Shown: positions 14,406 through 23,346 of the stretch, piece by piece
How positions within the stretch are numbered: the stretch's first letter is position 1
Layout of the letters: every line of letters starts with the position of its first letter
DNA from: Methyloglobulus morosus KoM1
Lineage (GTDB): Bacteria; Pseudomonadota; Gammaproteobacteria; Methylococcales; Methylomonadaceae
NCBI RefSeq assembly: GCF_000496735.2
Contig: NZ_AYLO01000034.1
Location: 14,887 to 59,864 of the forward strand
Length of the DNA: 44,978 nt
Direction: 5' to 3'
Notes under the pieces: generated by a model
What the model saw: only the letters and a program-made list of their open reading frames with translations
Told to the model about the DNA's origin: nothing
Databases searched by the model: none
Program-made: the position numbers and the translations under genes

Positions 14406-15397
14406 AATGCTTCGGGGAAGTTTGGCAAAACGTGTTGCTGTAAAAAGTTATGGAAGCCGTCCAGTTCTGGGTAGGCCTGGGCTTGAGCCATGACATAATT
14501 CAAGGTTCGGGGTATGTCTTTAAGATAGCCGGATTTGCCGTCCCGCAGATTGAGCCTGGAAAAAATACCGATGGCCTTCAAATGGCGTTGCATCCCCATT
14601 AAATCAAACCAGCGCGTAAATTGGGGCAGCTCACAGGCAATAACCCCCGCTTGTTTGAGCATTTGATAATATTGTGACGCCCAGAGGGCAACTTGATTTT
14701 GCGGCCAAGCGATATAGCAATCACGAAGCAAAGACACTAAATCGTAGGTGACAGGGCCAATGACCGCATCCTGAAAATCAATGATACCCATTGAGTTGTC
14801 ACCCAAAACCATAAGATTACGGCAATGGTAATCACGGTGAACGCAGGTGACGGGCTGCTCAAGGGCGGACTCGACCAAAATGCAGCGTACGTTATCCCAG
14901 ATTGTTGTAGGCATTTTTAAGCCTAATGCTTGTTCGATAAACCAGTCTTCAAAAATGCCGAGTTCCCTTTGTAACAAGGCTTCGTCGTAGCGGGGCAGGG
15001 CGGCTTTATCATGGCCAGTATTGACTTGAAGCTTCAGTAAGCTGGCCAATGCATTGCCATAGAGTCCATTTGCATTGTCTGCGTTGACTTTATCGAGAAA
15101 AGACTGTGAGCCAAAATCCTCCAACACCAGGAAACCGTCATCTAGGTTTTGATGGTAAATAACCGGAATCTGCACATCGGAAAGCTTAAATAATTCTGCT
15201 ACTTTTATGAATTGTTTGATATTTTCCCTGTCCGGCGGCGCATCCATCACGACCAATTGTTGGTCGGGCAAAGTGATCCTGAAATAACGTCGAAAACTGG
15301 CGTCGCTGGAGGCGGGTTCGCAGCGTTCAACAGGCAACCTCAAGTCATTTTTCAGCCAATCCAGCATCGATATTTTACGTAAGTCGTTACTTGTCAT
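14402..15397 (-). CDS. amgK: Anomeric N-acetylmuramate/N-acetylglucosamine kinase
   Basis: A 331-residue kinase of the aminoglycoside phosphotransferase fold. The catalytic loop 'CVHRDYHCRNLMVL' and the metal-binding 'GIIDFQDAVIGPVTYDLVSLLRD' are intact. AmgK phosphorylates MurNAc (and GlcNAc) at C1, feeding MurU, which is encoded by the overlapping next gene. This recycling shortcut gives Gram-negatives intrinsic tolerance to fosfomycin in studied species. Divergent from lptD with a 109-base shared upstream region. Confidence 0.9.
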   Translation of the reverse strand: MTSNDLRKISMLDWLKNDLRLPVERCEPASSDASFRRYFRITLPDQQLVVMDAPPDRENIKQFIKVAELFKLSDVQIPVIYHQNLDDGFLVLEDFGSQSFLDKVNADNANGLYGNALASLLKLQVNTGHDKAALPRYDEALLQRELGIFEDWFIEQALGLKMPTTIWDNVRCILVESALEQPVTCVHRDYHCRNLMVLGDNSMGIIDFQDAVIGPVTYDLVSLLRDCYIAWPQNQVALWASQYYQMLKQAGVIACELPQFTRWFDLMGMQRHLKAIGIFSRLNLRDGKSGYLKDIPRTLNYVMAQAQAYPELDGFHNFLQQHVLPNFPEAL

Positions 15398-15506
15398 GTC
15401 TTGAAGCGGTCAGATTAGTTATAACGCTGGTTCAAATTGAGGTAGAATTCGCGCTGGCATTCTATTCGATTTTTGATTCGTTAAGCTACTAATCCTTCCA
15501 CTGCCC

Positions 15507-18500
15507 ATGCTCGCCCGATTGTATCTGGTTTATTTATTATTATTCTTTGCATCGATAAGTTTCGCCAATGAAGCAAATTGGAATTGCCAACAGGACAAAA
15601 ACACCAAAGAATGGGTTTGTGTCGGTTCGGCTGGCAGTGCAGCAAAATCAATGCCTAATACACAGGGTAAGCCCGACACTGTCGAACAAGGAAACTTAGC
15701 TAAACCTGCCCCAAACGTACCGATACCGGTCGCGCCGCCTAAAAATGCCGAACCCAGGGCGGTTGAAGCTTTGAAAAACGATCAATTGACCCAGCCAAAA
15801 TTGGACGATAAGCCTGTGGATTCTGTATTAAAAGAAGAGGCTGCAGAGAACCCCGATGCGCAGCGTGCCAATCCCATTGCGATACGCCCTTTGAATCCTC
15901 CAGACGTTTCAGAAGCACCACCACCCGTGTTACCGGCCAGCCAAAAGCCTAACTCAGTTACCACTAAAGAGGTGGCGGTATTGGACGAGGGCGGAAATCC
16001 GCGTGCACACGGTTGGAACTGCGACACCAAAGGCAAAGATGGCAATTGGAATTGTCAGTTGGTGGGAGCGGACCCCAGGGGTGAAGCCCGTGTGGTTGAA
16101 ACCGAAGATCGAGGGTTCCATTTGCTCGATCCTGCTTTTAACAATAAACAGGAACACATTTTCAACACCTTGCGCGATCGTTTTAAACACAATCCTTGGG
16201 GTAATTGCACCATCCAGTTGGGCAGCAAAAAGTATTATATTTCCGATAAAAAACTGCGGGCAAAGGCAAATGTCGACATGAATTCCAATGCCGCTGAAAT
16301 TTACGACAATGAAATTGGTAATTATCAAGGCAGGGTCGAGATGCAGCGTGCGGATCAACGGGCTTCATCCAATTCGGCAAATTATGATTCGGTTTCAGAA
16401 GCGTTGGATTTGCACGGTAATGTTTTTTATAGCGAAGACGATGTGTCGCTGTTTACCGAAACGGCGACACTCAAGCTGGCCAGTGACGAAGCGCGGATGC
16501 GGGACACCCTGTTTATATCGCCAGAGACACCCATACGGGGTAAGGCGAGTGCGGTTTACCGTGACAGCAAAACCTTGTCACGTTATAAAGATGCCGCTTA
16601 CACCTCCTGCGAACCGGGCAATCAGGACTGGGTCGTCCATGCAGGAGATTTGAAGTTGAACAAAGAAACCAATACTGGGTCAGCTAAAAATGCCTGGATT
16701 GAATTTAAAGGATTGCCGATTTTTTATTCACCCTATCTCACTTTCCCAATGGATAGTAGAAGAAAAAGTGGATTTCTAGCGCCGAGTTTTGGTAATACCC
16801 AAAAAGCTGGCTTTCATTTTTCAGCCCCATTTTACTGGAATATAGCCCCCGACTATGATGCGGTGATACGGCCACGGTATTATTCTACAAGGGGCGGGTT
16901 GCTGGCGGGCGATTTCCGTTACTTGGCTAAAAAATCAAGTGGCCGAATCAGTGCCGAATATATGCCAGATGACGCGATTTCTCAGAAGCCCAGGTACTTG
17001 GCAACCATTAAAAACAATGCCCAGTTTACCCCCAATATCAGATCTAACCTTGATTTGAACATCGTCTCAGATAAAGAGTATTATTCCCAGTTGGGGAATG
17101 CGCTGAGTTTTCCGGTTTTCAGTAACATTAGAAGTTTTGCGGATGCCTCGTATGTCGATAAAGGCATTTCTCTTACAGGCATTGTGGAAAACTACCAAAC
17201 CATTGACCCTATCTTGGGGGGAAGGTTAACGCCCTACCGTCGACTGCCACAGCTTAATTTGAACCTTGATCATTCATTTAAATCATTGATGACAGATGTA
17301 GGCATACAAAATGAGTATGTGTATTTCCAGCATGATGACAGTGAGTTGCCCGACGCGTTCCGGTTTAATGTCAAGCCTTACGTCAGCTTTCCGTTAAAGA
17401 CCGCCAGCGTCTATTTGACGCCAAAATTTTCCGTGCAATATACCCAGTATGTATTAAATAAAGAGCATTCTGAATTCAAAGATTCAAACATCAGCAGAAC
17501 CTTACCCATTGCATCGGTAGACGGTGGTTTATTCCTCGAAAAAGATGTCGATCTGTTCGGGAATTCGATGCTGCATACCTTGGAGCCCAGGTTGTTCTAC
17601 TTGTATATCCCAAAAGTCAATCAAGACAATATCCCTATTTTCGATACCTCCTTATACGATTTTAACTACGACAGCCTATTCAGGGAAAACCGCTACAGCG
17701 GTACCGACAGAATACAGGACGCCAACCAAATTACCGCCGCCTTAACGACGCGCTTGATCGATTCAAAAACCGGATTGGAAAAGTTGAAATTAAATCTTGG
17801 TCAAATCTTCTATTTTCAAAATCGTGAGGTTACAGGCAAAATTGTCCGTGCTGGAACGGACTTTTTGTTTAATCCGGTGCAAACCAGTAGCACTTCGCCT
17901 TTGGTGGCAGAACTGAGTAGCCAAATAAACAAGCATGTTGGCGTTCAATTGGGTACACAGTGGGATCCGCATAGCAATGAGTTTGTCCGGGGTAACGCCG
18001 CAATTCACTTCGAGAACAATCCAGGTGAACTTATCAACCTTGGCTTTACCTATCGGAAAAACACCTTGCTTAGAGATTCGCTGGATCTCGCATTGGCGGA
18101 TAATACGTTCACTAAAGAAGAAAGGGATCGTTTCAAAATCTACAGGGATAGCTTTTTAACCATTCGTAGTAACGATATTATTACGAGTGATATATCCATG
18201 CGCTGGCCCATTTATGATAATTGGTTTGGAGTTGCACGCTGGCAATATTCGTGGCTGTTTAATCAATCCCAAGATGCTTTTGTCGGCCTTGAAAAAGAAA
18301 CCTGTTGTTGGCGGTTTAGGATCATTGGCAGGCGTTATGTGAATAATCTGCTCGCCACAGTTGGTAATGCAAACAATCTCGCAAACCCACAGTACAATAG
18401 CCAAACCGGCATTTTTTTTCAAATTGAATTTAAAGGACTGACGGGCACGGGGTTAGACTTGGGCAACTTCTTCGCAAAAACTATCTATGGTTACCGTAAG

Positions 18501-18512
18501 AAAGGTTATTGA
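15507..18512 (+). CDS. lptD: LPS-assembly protein LptD
   Basis: A 1001-residue outer-membrane protein that, with lipoprotein LptE, inserts lipopolysaccharide into the outer leaflet. A signal peptide (residues 1-20, ending SFA) is followed by a Pro/Ala-rich segment and two short W-N-C motifs: 'NWNCQQDKNTKEWVC' near 24-38 and 'GWNCDTKGKDGNWNC' near 170. A periplasmic LptA-like jelly-roll follows (~220-400), then the C-terminal beta-barrel. Disulfide-type cysteines typical of LptD are visible: 'AYTSCEPGNQDW' and the CC pair in 'ETCCWRFRIIGRRYV'. It is longer than E. coli LptD (784) because of the N-terminal extension. Its stop overlaps the surA start. Confidence 0.95.
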   Translation: MLARLYLVYLLLFFASISFANEANWNCQQDKNTKEWVCVGSAGSAAKSMPNTQGKPDTVEQGNLAKPAPNVPIPVAPPKNAEPRAVEALKNDQLTQPKLDDKPVDSVLKEEAAENPDAQRANPIAIRPLNPPDVSEAPPPVLPASQKPNSVTTKEVAVLDEGGNPRAHGWNCDTKGKDGNWNCQLVGADPRGEARVVETEDRGFHLLDPAFNNKQEHIFNTLRDRFKHNPWGNCTIQLGSKKYYISDKKLRAKANVDMNSNAAEIYDNEIGNYQGRVEMQRADQRASSNSANYDSVSEALDLHGNVFYSEDDVSLFTETATLKLASDEARMRDTLFISPETPIRGKASAVYRDSKTLSRYKDAAYTSCEPGNQDWVVHAGDLKLNKETNTGSAKNAWIEFKGLPIFYSPYLTFPMDSRRKSGFLAPSFGNTQKAGFHFSAPFYWNIAPDYDAVIRPRYYSTRGGLLAGDFRYLAKKSSGRISAEYMPDDAISQKPRYLATIKNNAQFTPNIRSNLDLNIVSDKEYYSQLGNALSFPVFSNIRSFADASYVDKGISLTGIVENYQTIDPILGGRLTPYRRLPQLNLNLDHSFKSLMTDVGIQNEYVYFQHDDSELPDAFRFNVKPYVSFPLKTASVYLTPKFSVQYTQYVLNKEHSEFKDSNISRTLPIASVDGGLFLEKDVDLFGNSMLHTLEPRLFYLYIPKVNQDNIPIFDTSLYDFNYDSLFRENRYSGTDRIQDANQITAALTTRLIDSKTGLEKLKLNLGQIFYFQNREVTGKIVRAGTDFLFNPVQTSSTSPLVAELSSQINKHVGVQLGTQWDPHSNEFVRGNAAIHFENNPGELINLGFTYRKNTLLRDSLDLALADNTFTKEERDRFKIYRDSFLTIRSNDIITSDISMRWPIYDNWFGVARWQYSWLFNQSQDAFVGLEKETCCWRFRIIGRRYVNNLLATVGNANNLANPQYNSQTGIFFQIEFKGLTGTGLDLGNFFAKTIYGYRKKGY

Positions 18513-19816
18513 TGTCTCTTAAAATGCTAAACAAACTGGTCATTTATCCTGCCGTATTGTGCAGCCTGCTGGCGTTCAGCCATGCTGCGCATCCAGAGCC
18601 GCTGGAAAGAATTGTTGCCGTCGTCGAAGATGATGTGATTCTGGAGCATGAGTTCCAAAATGAAGTGGTGGCGATTGTCCAAAAATTGCAAAGCAGTAAC
18701 ACGCCAATGCCACCCGATTACGTCATAAAAAAACAAGTGCTGGAAAAAATGATTATCGAAAGACTGCAACGGCACCTGGCTGAGAAAGCGGGAATCAATA
18801 TGAGTGAGGAAATGCTCACTAATTCGGCGACCGAAATTGCCCAGCGGAATAACATGACACTCGAGCAATTCAAGGATGAATTACAGCGTCAGGGCATGTC
18901 CTACCAGGCCTTTTTGGAAAACATGCGGAATGAAATTGTCATCAACCAACTTAGGGGCAAGGAAATAGGCGAGAGAATCAAGGTTACCGACAGGGAGGTT
19001 GAGCATTTTATAGAAACTGAAGACAAAGCCGGTGACGGGATGGGGCAATACCATCTGGGGCATATCCTGATTGCGGTTAAAGAGGGAGCCTCGGCTGAAG
19101 TCATAAAAAAAGCCATCAACAAAGCCGAGCAATTGGTGAGCGATTTGCGTTCAGGCCAGGATTTCACTAAAGCCGCAATGAGCGTTTCCGACGATGACAA
19201 CGCGTTGAAAGGCGGCGATTTAGGGTGGCGCAGCAAAAATGACGTGCCTAGCCTGTTTGTTGACGTGATCAACAAAATGAAGGCAGGCGACATCTCCGAT
19301 CCTATCCGTAGCCCCAGCGGTTTTCACATCATTAAAATGCTGGAAATGAAAGGGGTAGGCACGCAAATGATCACTAAATCCAAGGTAAGGCATATCTTAA
19401 TCAAGACCAATGAGTTGGTGGACGATGCCGAAGCCCAAAAACGGCTATTTGCCCTAAAGCAGCGGATTGCTGACGGCGATGACTTTGCCACGTTAGCCCG
19501 TGCGCATTCCGATGACAAAGGTTCAGCATTAAAAGGCGGTTCTTTGGATTGGGTGGGGCCTGACGACTTGGTCAAACCGTTTCAGGCCGCGATGGATAAG
19601 CTTGCGATCAAAGAGGTCAGCGATCCAGTGCAGACCCAATTCGGATGGCACATAATCCAGGTTTTGGAACGGGAAAATAAAGACAACACCAGCGATTTCA
19701 AGAAAAACCAGATTAAGGACATTATCCGTAAACGAAAAATTGAAGAAGAAACCGAACTTTGGTTGCGCAGGTTGCGTGACGAGTCTTATGTCGAAATCTT
19801 TCAAGATAGGCTCTGA
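18512..19816 (+). CDS. surA: Periplasmic chaperone / peptidyl-prolyl isomerase SurA
   Basis: A 434-residue protein. The ATG at 18512 overlaps the lptD TGA by one base and sits behind AAGAAAGG; a TTG one codon earlier is possible but unnecessary. A signal peptide ends near 'FSHAAHPEP'. The N-terminal SurA domain ('RIVAVVEDDVILEHEF') is followed by two parvulin domains: 'YHLGHILIAVKEGAS...GGDLGWRSKNDVPSLF' and 'VRHILIKTNELVDD...GGSLDWVGPDDLVKPF...FGWHIIQVLE'. SurA escorts outer-membrane proteins, LptD being a main client, so the coupling makes functional sense. The usual next genes pdxA and rsmA are absent. Confidence 0.95.
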   Translation: MSLKMLNKLVIYPAVLCSLLAFSHAAHPEPLERIVAVVEDDVILEHEFQNEVVAIVQKLQSSNTPMPPDYVIKKQVLEKMIIERLQRHLAEKAGINMSEEMLTNSATEIAQRNNMTLEQFKDELQRQGMSYQAFLENMRNEIVINQLRGKEIGERIKVTDREVEHFIETEDKAGDGMGQYHLGHILIAVKEGASAEVIKKAINKAEQLVSDLRSGQDFTKAAMSVSDDDNALKGGDLGWRSKNDVPSLFVDVINKMKAGDISDPIRSPSGFHIIKMLEMKGVGTQMITKSKVRHILIKTNELVDDAEAQKRLFALKQRIADGDDFATLARAHSDDKGSALKGGSLDWVGPDDLVKPFQAAMDKLAIKEVSDPVQTQFGWHIIQVLERENKDNTSDFKKNQIKDIIRKRKIEEETELWLRRLRDESYVEIFQDRL

Positions 19817-19854
19817 TTTGATTTGCCTGATGGTCGATCATCTTGTATAACAGA

Positions 19855-20466
19855 ATGAGGATGAACAATAACGATTCAACAATTCTATTAATTTCGCATG
19901 ACGAAAAAGACAAGCTGCTGAAGGATGCCATGCATAAAATCCTTGCCCAGCAGAATCTCGTTAACGAACGTCGACTGCTAAATGTAATGGCCGCAGAATT
20001 AGGGGTCACAGTGCTGGATTGTGCGGCAGCCCTCCTATACCTCAATCAAAATAGTCTGGGCAAGCTGAACTCGGGTATCGCAATTACAGACAAGCCAGGG
20101 CAAGCCCAACATGAAAGGCAAAAAATTCAACAGTCATGCCAGCCAAGTATCAGGTCAGTACGGTATCGTCTTGATCTTGGAAATCAGCACAGCGTAACTC
20201 AGGATGAAATTAAAAAAGTATTGGTCGAAGAATCCGGTGTTGACATCAAAAACATTACCAATGTCCGTATTCTGGATAGCTTTACCTTGATCGACCTACC
20301 CGATGAAATGCCGCAGGAAATTTTTCATCATCTAAAACTAGTCGAAATAAACGGGCAGAAACTGGATATTCGCCGCGTTAAATCGCGTAACAAAAAACAT
20401 GGCAGCCGCAAATATCGACGTGATCGCTTTGCCGGTTCGCTATCCGCTAAGGAAGCCGGCCAATAA
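19855..20466 (+). CDS. Stand-alone DbpA-type RNA-binding (RRM-like) protein
   Basis: About 203 residues; ATGs at 19855 and 19861 are both possible and a TTG lies at 19843. Residues ~105-180 ('VRYRLDLGNQHSVTQDEIKKVLVEES' ... 'ITNVRILDSFTLIDLPDEMPQEIFHHLKLVEINGQKLDIRRV') match the DbpA RNA-binding domain found at the C-terminus of DEAD-box helicases such as DeaD/CsdA and DbpA. The preceding helical part ('ERRLLNVMAAELGVTVLDCAAALLYL') resembles the segment before that domain in DeaD. The tail is basic (SRNKKHGSRKYRRDR). No helicase motifs are present, so it is an RNA-binding domain without its motor, possibly a regulator or a helicase partner in trans. Confidence 0.75.
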   Translation: MRMNNNDSTILLISHDEKDKLLKDAMHKILAQQNLVNERRLLNVMAAELGVTVLDCAAALLYLNQNSLGKLNSGIAITDKPGQAQHERQKIQQSCQPSIRSVRYRLDLGNQHSVTQDEIKKVLVEESGVDIKNITNVRILDSFTLIDLPDEMPQEIFHHLKLVEINGQKLDIRRVKSRNKKHGSRKYRRDRFAGSLSAKEAGQ

Positions 20467-20553
20467 CCAGAATCTTCGTCATAAAGAAACCGGCGGTGTT
20501 TGCTGCGGATCATAAATAGAGCAAAGCGCATTAATTGCGTGCTTAAGGATTAA

Positions 20554-21711
20554 ATGACAACCATTCAATACATCAACACTGCCGACCAATTACGTGGGCT
20601 TTGTGAACACATCCAAAAGGCATCCTGGTTGGCGTTGGATACCGAATTCTTAAGGGAGAAGACCTATTACCCCAAGTTCTGCCTCTTGCAAATAGCAACA
20701 CCCGATTGGGTAGCCTGTGTGGACCCGATTGCTTTGCCTGATTTAAGCGACCTTTTTGATGCCATCTATAATCCTAATATCGTCAAAGTCTTCCATTCTT
20801 GCCATCAGGATTTAGAGATTTTTTTCCAAATGACAAGCAAGGTGCCTGGCCCCATCTTCGATACCCAAGTTGCTGCGCCGCTGCTTGGTTACCAAGACAA
20901 CCCGGGTTACGCCATGTTGGTATCCAGTCTCTTGAATATCAATCTCAACAAGGCCCATACGCGCGCCGACTGGAGCAAACGCCCATTAACTGAAGCGGAG
21001 ATACAGTATGCAGCTGATGATGTGATTTATTTGTGCCAAATCTACCAAATTATGCTGAAAAAATTGGAGACGTTAGGCAGGGCAGGCTGGTTAAAAAACG
21101 ATTTTATAGAGCTAGAAAACCCCAATAATTACCAAGTGATACCGGAAAAAGCGTGGCTTAAACTCAGGGGTAAAAATAAGCTGACGAGTAAGCAGCTGTC
21201 CGTCGTCCAAGCCTTGACGGAATGGCGGGAAAAAACAGCCCAAGCCGAAAATCGCCCAAAAACCTGGTTGTTGCGTGACGAACTAATCTTCGATATGGCC
21301 AAGTTGCAGCCGGAAACCATGGCTGATTTAGCTAATATTCGTAACATAAATGAAAGAACCGTTCATCGTTATGGCCGAAAACTGTGCGAATTAATCGCCA
21401 TTGCCAAAAGCAACGAACCACAACCCCTTAAGGAAAAAGACAAGGCCATAAAAAAAAATCAACAACATGAAGCCATATTGGATATTTTGACGGCATTAGT
21501 CCGTATACGGGCCGAAGAAAATTCGCTGAATCCGACCATATTGGCGACTCGGAAAGACCTCGAAGCGTTACTGTTTAGTGAAGAGGAAGGCTGCCCCTTA
21601 CTGCACGGCTGGCGGTATTCCATGGCGGGAAAAGAACTGGTTGGTTTATTGAAAGGCGATCTCCTCTTGGGCATCCAGTCTGATAGACTAAGCGTAATTG
21701 AAAAGCGATAG
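20554..21711 (+). CDS. rnd: Ribonuclease D
   Basis: A 385-residue 3'-5' exoribonuclease of the DEDD family that trims tRNA and other structured RNA precursors. Exo motifs are visible: 'WLALDTEFLREKTYYPKFCLLQI' (Exo I), 'VFHSCHQDLEIFF' (Exo II) and 'YAADDVIYLCQIY' (Exo III). An HRDC domain follows near residues 210-285 ('QLSVVQALTEWREKTAQ...RDELIFDMAKLQP'). The length is near the family norm. AAGGA lies 6 bases before the ATG. It is 87 bases downstream of the RNA-binding protein gene, so the two may be co-transcribed. Confidence 0.94.
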   Translation: MTTIQYINTADQLRGLCEHIQKASWLALDTEFLREKTYYPKFCLLQIATPDWVACVDPIALPDLSDLFDAIYNPNIVKVFHSCHQDLEIFFQMTSKVPGPIFDTQVAAPLLGYQDNPGYAMLVSSLLNINLNKAHTRADWSKRPLTEAEIQYAADDVIYLCQIYQIMLKKLETLGRAGWLKNDFIELENPNNYQVIPEKAWLKLRGKNKLTSKQLSVVQALTEWREKTAQAENRPKTWLLRDELIFDMAKLQPETMADLANIRNINERTVHRYGRKLCELIAIAKSNEPQPLKEKDKAIKKNQQHEAILDILTALVRIRAEENSLNPTILATRKDLEALLFSEEEGCPLLHGWRYSMAGKELVGLLKGDLLLGIQSDRLSVIEKR

Positions 21712-21776
21712 TGATTTTAAGATAGATAAAATTTTTCTTATTGCCGCCACATACGCGGCGAAGGGCTAGGTTTTCT

Positions 21777-22020
21777 GGTAGTGGCTAAACATTAAACCAA
21801 TGGATCACGCCGTCATGCCACGTTGCGTCCTTGGAAAACGAAAGCGTTTTCCGCACCATGCGGCCGACCCGCTGGCGCAGGGTATTGTTCCAGCGCTCCA
21901 TGTGGGCGGTCTCGCCGGTCTCCTTGCCGACGCTCCGGTGCAGCCTTCGGAAAACACGCTGGCGTAGGCTTTCCAGAAGTCGCTGAAGGTGCGACAACTG
22001 CGGTAGGCCGTGTAACCATA
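21777..22020 (-). pseudogene. IS1-family transposase relic (3' end only)
   Basis: The minus strand encodes the C-terminus of an IS1 InsB-type transposase: '[24 protein letters not shown]' then '[23 protein letters not shown]', stopping at 21785. Just upstream in another frame comes '[20 protein letters not shown]', so one frameshift has occurred near 21950. Everything N-terminal of that is missing. A terminal-repeat-like end (GGTAGTGGCTAAAC at 21777) remains on the right side of the relic; the other end is lost. Dead element. Confidence 0.8.
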
Positions 22021-22176
22021 TTACGAGCACAATATTATTTAACATAATATGCATTATGCGAAGCGGTGTTAACTTCCATGTCTTTGTAACCAATGTTCCT
22101 ACTATAGATTCGGCCTTTTAATGTCTGAACCGTTCGTGCTGAGCTTGTCGCAGCACACACCGCCTTTCGACAGGCT

Positions 22177-22392
22177 TGTATGGTAATACTCAAGAGAATC
22201 GGGGAGACTTTAGGGGTCGGGATGGAGGGACATCGACAGGTATCTGCTTTGACAGACCTCACTGAGAACACATCCCCATCACGTCTTGCAGGGTCGATGA
22301 AGAATCTAGCGGCCAACCGCCGATTTGTGCACAAGCTTACCCGTAAGGCGCGCCACCCCGACTTCTCTTCATTGTTTTCCATCGGAGGGCTT
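22177..22392 (+). ncRNA. Bridge RNA of the IS110 element (target- and donor-binding loops)
   Basis: The leader before the transposase contains an arm CATCGAC (22231-22237) that can pair with GTCGATG (22293-22299), enclosing a target-binding loop. Within it TCGACAGG (22233-22240) equals the eight target bases left of the CT core (22167-22174), a left target guide. CGTCTTG (22282-22288) is the exact complement of the seven bases right of the core (CAAGACG, 23364-23370), a right target guide. Next, AGAATCT (22301-22307) equals the element's right end including the core (23357-23363), a left donor guide. ACAAG (22331-22335) complements core plus left end CTTGT (22175-22179), a shorter right donor guide. 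Exact RNA ends are not determined. Confidence 0.8.
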
Positions 22393-23346
22393 ATGGCAAG
22401 TGAAATGTTTGTCGGGATTGATGTGGCGAGCCGGGAACTAGTAATCAGCAGCCCTCAAGGCTTAACGACGATCACCAATACCCAGGCGGCGATTGAAGCG
22501 TGGTTAATGGGCTTGCCTGCGGGCAGCCATATCGGTGTCGAGGCGACCAGCCATTACCACGAATTAGTCGCGGATCGGGCGGTTTTGGCGGGCATGGTGG
22601 TGTATGTACTGAATCCCCGTGACACGAGGCACTACATGCTAGGCCTAGGCCGGCGGAGCAAGACCGACCGGGTGGATGCCGGGATGATACAGCGTTTGAT
22701 TCTGGCCGAACATGCCCAATTGCGGCCTTACCAGCCTGCCGCCGCCGTGCATCGGCAGTTGGCCTTGTTGCAGCGACGCCGGGGCAGCGTGGTCGGGCAC
22801 CGCCAAGCCTTACACAAAGCCTTACGCCAGATCGGCATCCTGGCCACGGTGCTTGACCAGACCTTGGCAGCATTGGACACGTTAATAGCGCAGATTGACC
22901 AACAACTGGATACGCTGCTCAATAGCCAGGAGGGCTTGGCTAAAGAGGCGCGCCGACTGGAAACCGTCCCGGGCATCGGCAGGCAAACCTCCACCCAGTT
23001 AGTGACCTTGTTTAAACGAGTGGATTTGGCCAACAGCGATGCGGCGGTGGCGTTTGTGGGTCTTGACCCCAGGGCATGTGATTCCGGCCAAAAATCAGGG
23101 CGCAGGCGCTTATCCAAGCGCGGTTCCGCAGAATTGCGGCGCTTGCTGTACAACTGTGCCCAAGCCGCCGCCAGGACAGTGGCCTGGAAGCCTTACTATG
23201 CCCAACTGAAATCCGGTAAGTTTTCCACCACCCAAGCCTTGGTGATTATTGCCAGAAAGCTGTTGCGCATCGCATTTTCGCTTTGGCAACAACCGGGGAT
23301 ACTGTTTAATGCTCAAAAAGTCGCTTGCCTTGGATTGACCGGTTGA
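22393..23346 (+). CDS. IS110-family transposase (DEDD recombinase)
   Basis: A 317-residue transposase starting at the ATG at 22393, 5 bases after GGAGGG. Longer in-frame readings run into the bridge-RNA leader and were rejected. The N-terminal RuvC-like DEDD domain shows 'MFVGIDVASRELVIS' (first Asp), 'HIGVEATSHYHE' (Glu) and 'KTDRVDAGMI' (Asp pair). The C-terminal transposase_20 domain has 'LETVPGIGRQTSTQLV', 'AFVGLDPRACDSGQKSG' and 'SKRGSAELRRLLYNCA', with the Ser expected to attack DNA in this region. No frameshift or truncation is seen. Confidence 0.93.
   Translation: MASEMFVGIDVASRELVISSPQGLTTITNTQAAIEAWLMGLPAGSHIGVEATSHYHELVADRAVLAGMVVYVLNPRDTRHYMLGLGRRSKTDRVDAGMIQRLILAEHAQLRPYQPAAAVHRQLALLQRRRGSVVGHRQALHKALRQIGILATVLDQTLAALDTLIAQIDQQLDTLLNSQEGLAKEARRLETVPGIGRQTSTQLVTLFKRVDLANSDAAVAFVGLDPRACDSGQKSGRRRLSKRGSAELRRLLYNCAQAAARTVAWKPYYAQLKSGKFSTTQALVIIARKLLRIAFSLWQQPGILFNAQKVACLGLTG

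Noticed and set aside
21777-22020. Functional IS1 element
   Set aside because: Only the transposase C-terminus remains, with a frameshift and one missing end.
22180-22392. Longer start for the IS110 transposase (388 residues)
   Set aside because: The extra 71 codons coincide with the bridge-RNA leader, have no transposase homology, and a good GGAGGG site serves the ATG at 22393.
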